From Eretmocerus hayati (Eukaryota; Arthropoda; Insecta; Hymenoptera; Aphelinidae): 64,000 nt of DNA. This document shows positions 46,001 to 53,619 of the stretch, in pieces (position 1 is the first letter of the stretch; each line of letters opens with the position of its first letter). Where the stretch lies: NCBI GenBank assembly GCA_029851415.1, contig CM056743.1, forward strand, positions 94,958,501 to 95,022,500, written 5' to 3'. The notes below the pieces were generated by a model, which saw only the letters and a program-made list of their open reading frames with translations, made no database searches and was not told the DNA's origin. Made by a program: the position numbers and the translations under genes.

Positions 46001-46474
46001 GCTCCGACTCCAGTCACGCAGCCCTCGCCTGCCCCTCCGACACACTGGAATCCGGACCCTGGACAATGGGCCATGATGTACCCTCGGTACCCATACTTTC
46101 CTTATCCGGGATACGGACCACGGAGGCCACCAGGCAGCGGACGAGTGCGCCCACAGGTAGATCGCGCGGTGAGAGGGGAACAGTTGGCCAAGGGACTCTG
46201 CTTTAACTGTAACAAACCGGACCACTTTGCAAATGTATGCCCCACTCGACAATGCTATAAGTGCTCCGCACTTGGACATACCGCAAATGAATGCCCAGAT
46301 GCTGCAACTGCTACATCGGGAGCCGGAGCTCTGGTGAAGGACAGGTGTCAGCTATGCAATAAAGAGGGGGTGACTGCGCAAAACTGCCCGGACTGCAAGT
46401 ATCGACTTGAGTATGTGGGAAACGGACCAGCGGGGGCCCAGAAGGACCCAAGTGCTGTGCCCCCGCCCAAATAA
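43097..46474 (+). CDS. gag: Gag polyprotein (1125 residues)
   Basis: Structural protein forming the particle and binding the element RNA. The N-terminus (KRGRPPGKKNK, residues 2-12) matches an AT-hook. Residues ~120-330 are Ser/Thr-rich. Residues ~400-700 are a long Arg/Ser/Asp-rich tract resembling splicing-factor RS domains. A retrotransposon capsid domain follows at ~700-875 (DGPEDFLANLKDCRRM; ARHWFRTHQDEFRDW; WIDFKRAFRTQY). A Pro/Ala linker leads to zinc knuckles at ~1035-1100: CFNCNKPDHFANVC, CYKCSALGHTANEC, and a third with the pattern CxxC..GV...CPxC in which the usual His is missing. The protein is much longer than typical gypsy Gag (about 300-500). Start ATG 43097 is the first in a long open frame. 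Pol overlaps its end in another frame. Confidence 0.92.
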   Translation: MKRGRPPGKKNKVVEQPKLPLPGLLKCGDQDLIRLLERDERYLHLAKLIWPLDGEQITTRLQAKGLNERGTRERTRSRLIRSEIRDCFPDEDVPWDPQIDEAGGVDPFAHPEEWRRPPLTLHSSACATSTGTGSSMAMNSTQGVGLTGAAGASTHGIPNSDGQVREPLALTIPVTSLTNVTSRLTTTVTTVSTASTTTSSAFQVTSSIPRPISSPAAGRSPFIVPATTAYQISATGYQLMSRMAAMSQAILAGAAIPDAPATTAVQQPRTWARADDMILTPGLGGPMPPRTRTTEPMSTLGHMNTSVANTSGVRVADQRRLFDPESDDGMSNPRSRTSDSDSQALPENYVPKQPTGSRYSRLLTTDYRDMERAMGNTPDAARRQSQWWNATMEWDDGDLKGAKPRASRGRCRDSVYGRDRRDHSRDDDPPPVHSRTRDRRVEYRDDSSDSGRSYRDRVKVYDARPRQVEHVPASHPAVSGPTYLPEHREPAGQHQPQLRDVNADQRPLEPQVDSHGPRSGPEPARVERARPQGCSIQRTEPEPIHRERNRSGESRRSQNHPSHSQRGRDDSRESRGRRDSSRGQGNGRERESGNRADQRRSRDGHDRRERPRDADRWRDNRRSNYRDSSSDNSAERNSRRDRRSGSDSDRSRRRGGRRGSRDSRRNRRDGNRDRGRDSSSDSDYDSSDGESTRSRGGQVTGRTFQVIKMLQSMKINFGGSEKDGPEDFLANLKDCRRMLPVSDREMLSAVPAALSKDARHWFRTHQDEFRDWIDFKRAFRTQYVGHLDRQDLMDELLHRTQAKGEKVAKYLTCVKIILGHFKRPLRDRDVFEIVRRNLLPELRKYLDTRDVRNLDDIQYYGKRFEKDRDLDARYAAPPPRDKARIPGAAYQGPAQAPQRGRSGKTETAALEQTDLAQIEASKPAPSAQNTSQGRNKGQTGKNGARNGQNQATPTGAATPSAPPATPPSAPTPVTQPSPAPPTHWNPDPGQWAMMYPRYPYFPYPGYGPRRPPGSGRVRPQVDRAVRGEQLAKGLCFNCNKPDHFANVCPTRQCYKCSALGHTANECPDAATATSGAGALVKDRCQLCNKEGVTAQNCPDCKYRLEYVGNGPAGAQKDPSAVPPPK

Positions 46475-49400
46475 GTGAGATCTTGGGAACGGACGAGAAG
46501 CCCGTGAGCTTTGTGGAAGGCTTACGGAGTGATAAGTGTCCGGAGACCCAAGCGGACGAGAAGCCCGTGAGCTTTGTGGAAGGCTCACGGAGTGATAAGT
46601 GTCCAGAGGGTGAAATAGAAGTGAAACTCGCGAGTCTTGTGGAAGACTTGGCTGGAGATGAGAGAGCAGTGAAACATGAGACAAAGAGCCTGGTAGAGGG
46701 CGACGTAGACGGGACACGGTTAGCTACGCCACGGGTCGCGGGACCCGAGAACCTTGAGGAAGGTGTGGCTGGGGCGCGACCGAAAACACCATGGATCGTG
46801 GGATCCGAGAACCGTTGGGACGGTATGGTGAAGGACCGGACTACCAAACCCTGGGCAGTGAGAGCAAAAGACCGTGAAGCGGGTCGTGCGAGTTGTAAAG
46901 ACCCCACAGAACGGTGGGTGATTGTGGATGAATGGACCCCAGGGAAGGGGGCAGTGCGGAAGCGGTACACTGGGGAAGCAGCAGATCGAATCATGCATGG
47001 GCAGAGAGAAGTCAAGAAGCTCTCCACGCTCGGGGTGCTGCGCGCTATGGCCGAAACGGACATTCCCTTGGCTGACAAATTTCTTCCCATAGCAAGACCG
47101 ATTGACCAGACGGACCACTCTTCAAGGAACGGAGAACCCGAGATAAATTCTAAGCTGGGGACTGGTGAGGCCAGCAAGGCTGTCAAGAATTATCAAGCGT
47201 GGCTCAAGTTCATGGAAGCTGAGGAGGTCGAGTCAACAGTTGAAATCTCCGAGGCGGCTGGAGTAACTGAAGCTCGGAGCTTCGACGACGGACGAACCGG
47301 TCATGTGGCCCCGGAATACCGTGTATTTGCGTACGTGGGACCATGGACTGCTGAGGAACTGGACAGAGGACCGGACGTGAAGCCCGTGCCACGGAACTAT
47401 GTTGAGGTGGTACTCGGGGGACGATCTTTCGCGGCCTTGTATGACCCAGGAGCCCAAGTGTCTATGGTGGGCCCAAAGGTTGCCAAATACTATGAGGATA
47501 GAATTCATAGACAGGCAGGTTATCTCAAGAGCGCAGTTGGGAAGAGCGTGACTCCGGCTGCGGGTCTGTTGAGGGTAACTATGGAAATTGATGGCCATAC
47601 TCGGACTATCGTGATGCAAGTGGTGAAGGAGTTGAACCATGACATGTTGCTGGGCATGGACTTCATGGACGCGTGGCAGTCGGACTCTCAGAACGCGGAC
47701 GGTCGGTGGAGAGTATTACAAGGTGAATACAAGGACTTTATTGGGACAAATAAGGCCCCCGAAAACCGAGTTTTCGCTGAATGTGCTGGACTGGCAGCAA
47801 TTAGATTGCAGGAGAAGAGGGCTGTGGAGGACATGGTCCAAAAGATGATCGACGAAGCGGGGGACCAACTGGGCCTGACAAAGCTCAGGAAGCACAAGAT
47901 TACACTGCTGGACGATACACCGATTCGACACAAGTACAGACGTATGTCTCCGGCCATGCTAGAGGTGGCAAGAGCGGAGGTAAAGCGACTTGCGGACGCC
48001 GGACGTATAGAGCCATCAAAAAGTGCTTGGAGCAGTGCTCCTGTTTTGGTCAGGAAAGGTGATGGGAAGTACAGATTTTGCATCGACTATAGGGACTTAA
48101 ATAAAGTGACGAAAAAGGACGCGTACCCCCTCCCCAACATGGACTCTATACTGGACAAGCTGCGAAGGGCGGAATACATCTCAAAGATCGACTTAAAGGA
48201 GGCGTACATGCAAGTCCCTATGCATGAGGACAGTAAGGAGCTCACGAGCTTCTCCCTTCCGGGCGTTGGCTCCTGGGCCTTTACGTCCATGCCCTATGGC
48301 TTGACCAATGCACCCTCAGAATTTCAGCGACTTATAGACGAATTATTCGGACCTGACCTTGAACCATTTGTGTTCGGGTATCTTGACGACTTGATCATCG
48401 TAACGGACTCCTATGAGGACCATGTAAAGTACGTCAGGTTGGTTATGGAGCGCTTAATTGGAGCCGGCCTAAAAGTCAACAAGGACAAGTGTGATATCTG
48501 TTGCCAGCAGGTCAGATATTTGGGGTTTCTTCTGGACGCAGAAGGACTGAGGCCAGACCCGGAGAAGGTTGCCCCAGTGAGAGACTATCCAGCTCCGAAA
48601 AACCTAAAACAGTTGCGATCATTCTTGGGGATGGTGGGCTGGTACTCCAGGTTCATTGAACACGAATCTGAGATCAAAGTACCCCTCCTTAAACTTCTGA
48701 AGAAGGACGCGAAATGGACGTGGGACGCGGAGCAGCAAGAAGCGTTTGAAAAGCTCAAAGAAGCCCTGACAACGGCCCCGGTGTTGGCCAGGCCAGATTT
48801 TTCAAAAGTCTTCACGATCCAGTGTGACTCGAGCGCGTATAGCCTTGGAGCCGTGCTGACACAAGAAGGGGAGGACGGAGAGCACCCAATTGTGTACTGT
48901 AGTCGAAGCCTCACGCCGGCCGAAAGAAACTGGACCGCCACGGAGCGAGAGAATCTGGCTGTTTTATGGGCCATCGAAAAATTCCGACCGTATGTGGAGG
49001 GGACTCACTTCAAAGTGATTACGGACCACAGCGCTCTAAAATGGTTGAGAGAACTCAAAGATCCGACAGGACGCCTGGCTCGATGGGCTCTGAAGCTCCA
49101 GCAATGGGACTTCGAGTTGTCTCACCGCTCCGGACGGCTCCACAGGGTGCCAGATGCCCTCTCTAGGTTGCATGACCCGGCGGACGCGGAGGACGAGGAC
49201 GGGACAGAAGTAGCTGGACTAGAGATTAAATCGGACCCGTGGTACACCAAGCGAATTGAGGAGGTGCAATCCAGGCCGGAAAAATGGAGAAATTGGAGAG
49301 TTGAGGACGGACAGTTGTACAGATTTCGGACAGATGCGATGCTGGACCCGATCACATCACCGCACGAAAAGTGGCGCTTGGTAGTACCAGTAGCTCTTCG

Positions 49401-50478
49401 TGAAAGAGTATTGGAGGACGCCCATTGCATCGCTTCAGCAGGACATTTAGGGGTAGAAAAGACATATGACCGGGTGGCCAGAGAGTACTCGTGGCCCGGA
49501 CTGTATCACGACGTGGTGGTATTTGTTGGCCAATGCCAGCTATGCCAGAAGTATAATGCTTCTCAACTCGGACCTCATGGATTACTCGGGTCGCGGATCG
49601 TGGAATCGCCATGGGTGGCCATTTCAGCGGACTTGATGGAATTTCCTCCGAGCAAGAGGGGTTTCAAATACCTTCTGGTGCTTCAGGACTTGTTCACGAA
49701 GATGATCGAGACCAAACCTTTGCGTAAAGCGGACGGAAAATCGGTCCTGGCTGGGATAGAGGACTTAGTTTTGTTTCGATGGGAAACCCCGGACTATATC
49801 TTGGTGGACAACGGTAAGGAGTTCGACAATAAGCTCTTGGCGGACCGACTAGCTGAATATGGAGTCAAGCAAGTGTTTACCCCCCCTTACCATCCCCAGG
49901 CCAACGCTACGGAGCGCCAGAATAGGACTTTGAAGACCATGATAGCTCAATACGTTAAGGACGATCACAGGGACTGGGACCTACACATACATGAGTTCAG
50001 ACACGCTGTGAACACGGCAGTTCAATCGACACTAAAAGTTTCACCAGCGTTTTTGAATTACGGACGGAATCCGGGACCGGTAAAGAGCTTGAGACGTGAG
50101 CTGTTGGATGGAAAACCGGTGGAACCAATAGACGTGGACACCTGGACAGAGAGAATGAAGCGTTTGGACGCGCTGAGGGACTTCGTGTTGAAAAATATCG
50201 ATAAAGCTCGGGAAAAGCAGACTGCGCATTATAATCGCGGACGGAAACACGTACAGTTTCAGGTGGGAGATATGGTCGGACGACGGACGCACTTTCTATC
50301 AAACGCCGCGAATAAGTTTTCTAAGAAGCTCGCGCCAAAATATGAGGGACCATTCAAAATCGTGAAAGTCAAATCACCGCTAGTCTATGTACTTGAAGGG
50401 GACTTAGGTAGAACCCTGCCAGAAGCCCATGTATCCCAGTTGAAACGTTGGATCCCTCCTCGTAATTCGGACAAGTAG
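46411..50478 (+). CDS. pol: Pol polyprotein: protease, RT, RNase H, integrase
   Basis: The frame is open from 46411, overlapping the end of gag by ~21 codons in the -1 frame, so Pol is probably made by -1 frameshifting; no classical slippery heptamer is obvious. Numbering from 46483: a duplicated DEKPVSFVEG segment near the start; protease with DPGA at 321-324 (usually DSGA/DTGA) and LLGMDF downstream; RT ~470-660 with YLDD at 633-636; RNase H ~775-890 with Asp782; integrase with H981/H988 and C1018/C1021, catalytic D1050, D1109 and E1144 (34 residues between the last two); and a GPF-containing module near 1287 followed by a short tail. All catalytic residues I can check are present apart from the Ser/Thr of the protease motif. 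The RNase H and integrase sequences are typical Ty3/gypsy. Confidence 0.95.
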   Translation, partial: VCGKRTSGGPEGPKCCAPAQISEILGTDEKPVSFVEGLRSDKCPETQADEKPVSFVEGSRSDKCPEGEIEVKLASLVEDLAGDERAVKHETKSLVEGDVDGTRLATPRVAGPENLEEGVAGARPKTPWIVGSENRWDGMVKDRTTKPWAVRAKDREAGRASCKDPTERWVIVDEWTPGKGAVRKRYTGEAADRIMHGQREVKKLSTLGVLRAMAETDIPLADKFLPIARPIDQTDHSSRNGEPEINSKLGTGEASKAVKNYQAWLKFMEAEEVESTVEISEAAGVTEARSFDDGRTGHVAPEYRVFAYVGPWTAEELDRGPDVKPVPRNYVEVVLGGRSFAALYDPGAQVSMVGPKVAKYYEDRIHRQAGYLKSAVGKSVTPAAGLLRVTMEIDGHTRTIVMQVVKELNHDMLLGMDFMDAWQSDSQNADGRWRVLQGEYKDFIGTNKAPENRVFAECAGLAAIRLQEKRAVEDMVQKMIDEAGDQLGLTKLRKHKITLLDDTPIRHKYRRMSPAMLEVARAEVKRLADAGRIEPSKSAWSSAPVLVRKGDGKYRFCIDYRDLNKVTKKDAYPLPNMDSILDKLRRAEYISKIDLKEAYMQVPMHEDSKELTSFSLPGVGSWAFTSMPYGLTNAPSEFQRLIDELFGPDLEPFVFGYLDDLIIVTDSYEDHVKYVRLVMERLIGAGLKVNKDKCDICCQQVRYLGFLLDAEGLRPDPEKVAPVRDYPAPKNLKQLRSFLGMVGWYSRFIEHESEIKVPLLKLLKKDAKWTWDAEQQEAFEKLKEALTTAPVLARPDFSKVFTIQCDSSAYSLGAVLTQEGEDGEHPIVYCSRSLTPAERNWTATERENLAVLWAIEKFRPYVEGTHFKVITDHSALKWLRELKDPTGRLARWALKLQQWDFELSHRSGRLHRVPDALSRLHDPADAEDEDGTEVAGLEIKSDPWYTKRIEEVQSRPEKWRNWRVEDGQLYRFRTDAMLDPITSPHEKWRLVVPVALRERVLEDAHCIASAGHLGVEKTYDRVAREYSWPGLYHDVVVFVGQCQLCQKYNASQLGPHGLLGSRIVESPWVAISADLMEFPPSKRGFKYLLVLQDLFTKMIETKPLRKADGKSVLAGIEDLVLFRWETPDYILVDNGKEFDNKLLADRLAEYGVKQVFTPPYHPQANATERQNRTLKTMIAQYVKDDHRDWDLHIHEFRHAVNTAVQSTLKVSPAFLNYGRNPGPVKSLRRELLDGKPVEPIDVDTWTERMKRLDALRDFVLKNIDKAREKQTAHYNRGRKHVQFQVGDMVGRRTHFLSNAANKFSKKLAPKYEGPFKIVKVKSPLVYVLEGDLGRTLPEAHVSQLKRWIPPRNSDK

Positions 50479-50511
50479 TCGGACAAGTAGTTGGTGCATG
50501 CGTAGGGGGAC

Positions 50512-53040
50512 ATGCCGTACCGGCAAAGGACGGACTGTGAAATTGAGCTTGTTTCAGGTTCCAACGAGGCGGACAGGTTGGCCGAGATTCGTGAGCTGTA
50601 CGCTCAAGCAGAGAGAGCGGCGGCGGACGGAGCCATACTGGAGCTCCGAATCTCGGACGAAGAGCTCGACATGGACGAGGAGCTATTCGCACCCGGAACG
50701 GACGAGGGGTTGCCCGCACCCGAAGCGAGGCGAGAAGATCAGGCAATAGGAGGTGATGAGAGCTCGAAGCCGGATTTCTTCGAGCTCTTCCCGAATCCTG
50801 CCGACTGGAAGGAGGCCGAGAGTCTGTGGCACTTGGCGAAGCAGCGTGTTGGAGAGGCCCCCCTCCCCGAGCCACCACAATTCCATCTGATGGACTCCAC
50901 CGAGGCACGTCTGGCGGCGCTGAAAGACTGGGCGAGTCGTGTCGACCTGGCCACCACTCGCTTCGAATTTTTCCAGCGTGGTGGACTGCTTCCGGCCTGC
51001 CGAGCTCAGGGCACTGATGTCCCCCCTCAGGATGAAATCACCTCAGCTACCCAGGCACCCGCTTCTCCCACCAACAGCGACGGAGCGACTAGTGCGATGG
51101 CAAATGAAGTTGCCGCCATGGAGATCGGTAGCCCCCGCAGGTGTAGCAGCCTGCCTGAATTAACGGACGAGACGGAGCCGCGGGAAGCTCATCTATCCCC
51201 GACCCGTAACAGCGAGGGTGCTACCGCTGCAGTGGTGGACGAGACAGTACCAACAGAGGACAGCGTACCACCGACCCCGACTGTGCCGAAGGAGGTGAAG
51301 CGAGTGCGGTTTGACAAACCAGCGGAGCCGGAATTGCGCGTGGCGGTGTGTCGTCTTTCGGAGGGGGAGCTGGCGCTACATCGGTCCCGGGGAGCCATTC
51401 CTCGGACACTGAGGAGGCCGCACCAGGCCGAGTCACCCCCGGTTCCGGGAGAGGCCAGCGCTTGCGTTGTCTCCCCACCAAAAGTGATGGAGCAGACGCC
51501 AGATCCAAAAGAAGCCACCGCGAATGAAGCCGAGCATCAAGCAGAGGACGAGCTGGTGATCACGAACGACTGGGCCATGGAGCTGGGACCAACTGATGGT
51601 ATTCCCGAAGAGGAGAGGGTTACCTCGGCAGACTTGGTCCGAATGACAACTCCACCACCAGCCTATAGGGACACAGGTAACTCACGACCTCCTTCTCGGA
51701 CCTCAGCGCGCCCGGCCCCGGAGGTAATAGTGTTGGACTCTCCACGTCGTGATGGATCGCCGAGGCAGCTCCCGGACCAGCCATCCGCATCCCGACGAGA
51801 ATTCCGCCCCATCTCTCCACCGATGTGGCGCGGGGAGCCACAACCCCAAGCGTCGGCATCCAGAGCCACGCTGGATTCACTCCCACGGACCAGACACGAC
51901 ACGGGCAGCAAGAGGCGCCCGTATAACCCCAACAGGCAGCTAACGTTGGATGATTATGAGGGTGGCCCTCCCCCATATCGCAGAGAACCAGATGTGGAGG
52001 AGTTAGGGCCGAGCCAACTGGTGAGGCGAGTGCCACTGGAACGGACGACGGACGTGCGGACTCGGAATCGGGACTCGTCCCGACCCCGGACGGACAATTC
52101 TAGGCCTCGGCCAGCAGAGGCGTGGAGGCGAGACGAGGGGCATCGGGCTAGAGACACCTCCAGAACACGAGACACTTCCAGGACACAAGCCACCCCAGGA
52201 CACCAGGGCTGGAGCCCAATGAGACCGTTAGCACCAGCCAGGAGTCGGAGTCCAGCCAGGTCAAGCTCACCGCAACGCCCTAATCGCCAGCCTAGGGAAC
52301 CACCTCAGCCAAGACACCAGACGCCAAGGACTCTGCCACCCAAACGGACCGGAACGTTCCTTCGGAACCTGCCTGAAATTCCCACGGATGAAAATCTGGA
52401 CCCTCCTCCCTTCGCGTGCCTCAACTGTTGGGAGATAAGGACTCACCGATCCTCCAGCTGCCCCCAGCCTCAGCGTCGCTATTGCGAGAACTGTGGGCGC
52501 CGAGGAGTACACGTGTCTACGTGTCCTCGCTGCGCTGGTCGCTGGAGAGAACGCGAGGACTATTGGGACCGCGGCGGAGCAGCCGAGGCAACGCAACGCT
52601 TGGAAAGGATCCGTGATGAGGAACCCCGACGTGCGGACGAAGGACGAGGCCGGGACGAGCAGCGGCGGACTGCCGAAGCCGCAGACCGACGTCGACGAGA
52701 ACGCCTCCGTCGTGAAGAGGAGGAAGTGCGCGCTGCAGAAGAGCGAGCTAGGCTCGCAGCTGAGGAGGCCCAGCGTGCACAGGCTGAGCACGCTAGGCTC
52801 CGAGAGGAGGAGGCCAGGGCTCGCCTGGAGGCAGAACAAGCCCAGGCGCGAATCGCTGCGGAGGAAGCCCGGCAGAGGGAGCGAGAGGCAGCCGAAGCGC
52901 GACCTCTCGGACCTCTGTTCATTCAGCGGCTACGGGAGACCCACGAAGCCATCCAACACATGTCAGAAGCCGAGCGAGCCGAAGTCTGGCGCGGCTTCTT
53001 TTTCGTGTACCGGGACGCCAATCCACCTGACGCTCGGTAA
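50512..53040 (+). CDS. ORF3: 842-residue protein with Gag-like zinc knuckles
   Basis: It begins with ATG 50512, 33 bp after pol, and stays open to 53040. It sits where env would be but has no signal peptide or transmembrane segment. Residues ~1-110 are acidic; 150-480 are Pro/Ser/Thr/Glu-rich and likely disordered; 490-620 are Arg/Pro-rich. A double zinc motif follows at 636-674 (C636xxC639...H645...C650; C658xxC661...H667...C671PxC674), close to the paired knuckles of arthropod retroelement Gag proteins. Residues ~690-810 form a highly charged Arg/Glu/Ala coiled coil. The GV...CPRC ending resembles the last knuckle of this element's own Gag (GV...CPDC). A nucleic-acid-binding structural or accessory protein, perhaps captured from another gag, is the best guess. 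Confidence 0.8.
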   Translation: MPYRQRTDCEIELVSGSNEADRLAEIRELYAQAERAAADGAILELRISDEELDMDEELFAPGTDEGLPAPEARREDQAIGGDESSKPDFFELFPNPADWKEAESLWHLAKQRVGEAPLPEPPQFHLMDSTEARLAALKDWASRVDLATTRFEFFQRGGLLPACRAQGTDVPPQDEITSATQAPASPTNSDGATSAMANEVAAMEIGSPRRCSSLPELTDETEPREAHLSPTRNSEGATAAVVDETVPTEDSVPPTPTVPKEVKRVRFDKPAEPELRVAVCRLSEGELALHRSRGAIPRTLRRPHQAESPPVPGEASACVVSPPKVMEQTPDPKEATANEAEHQAEDELVITNDWAMELGPTDGIPEEERVTSADLVRMTTPPPAYRDTGNSRPPSRTSARPAPEVIVLDSPRRDGSPRQLPDQPSASRREFRPISPPMWRGEPQPQASASRATLDSLPRTRHDTGSKRRPYNPNRQLTLDDYEGGPPPYRREPDVEELGPSQLVRRVPLERTTDVRTRNRDSSRPRTDNSRPRPAEAWRRDEGHRARDTSRTRDTSRTQATPGHQGWSPMRPLAPARSRSPARSSSPQRPNRQPREPPQPRHQTPRTLPPKRTGTFLRNLPEIPTDENLDPPPFACLNCWEIRTHRSSSCPQPQRRYCENCGRRGVHVSTCPRCAGRWREREDYWDRGGAAEATQRLERIRDEEPRRADEGRGRDEQRRTAEAADRRRRERLRREEEEVRAAEERARLAAEEAQRAQAEHARLREEEARARLEAEQAQARIAAEEARQREREAAEARPLGPLFIQRLRETHEAIQHMSEAERAEVWRGFFFVYRDANPPDAR

Positions 53041-53607
53041 GCTGCAGGAGCAGCGACTCTGCCTCCTCGGAGCTCCTGCTAGCAGGAGATGGCAGAGTCA
53101 CAACGGGGCGGGCCCCACAAACCCAGAGCCGGTGTGCTAGCCACCGCGCCGAGCCAGAAGGCCAGAAGTGCACAGAGGATGAAGGACGGACGGTAATAGC
53201 TATGGACAGGATACGGACAAGCCGCCAGGACAAGACGTCGTAAGACGTACGCGGGGCGATGAATCGGACCACAGTAAGATGCTATAATGTTCTTTTATTT
53301 TCTCTCCCTTTTTCAGGTCGAATGAATCAATGAGTCCATGATCGTAGGGCCCAGGGCGGCTTTATTCCCTCCCCGTAGGACTTTTCCCAATTTTCCTAGA
53401 GTTGTAGGACAGCCAGTAGAGTAAATTCCTTTCAGTATGATTGTGTGAGAGAGCGAGTGGGTGATGATCCCCATATTCATGAATATATAATACAATTTGA
53501 TTTTGAATCTGCTGAACGAGGCAGCGACGAGAGAATTTTAAAGGCGAGAATGCGCCACCTAAGTATCGGCAAGACCACCCCCTTCCGGAGGACCCCCCCC
53601 CCCCCTT
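53041..53607 (+). other. 3' untranslated region of the retrotransposon
   Basis: No supported gene. It includes a 13-C run (53593-53605) just before the polypurine tract. Confidence 0.6.
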
Positions 53608-53619
53608 AGTGGGGGGTAA
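53608..53619 (+). promoter_or_regulatory. Polypurine tract
   Basis: AGTGGGGGGTAA lies directly upstream of the 3' LTR start (TGTGACGGG), the expected place for plus-strand DNA priming. The upstream C13 run could pair with the G6 run. Confidence 0.75.

Noticed and set aside
50512..53040. ORF3 as an envelope gene
   Set aside because: No signal peptide, transmembrane helix or cleavage site; zinc knuckles and coiled coil instead.
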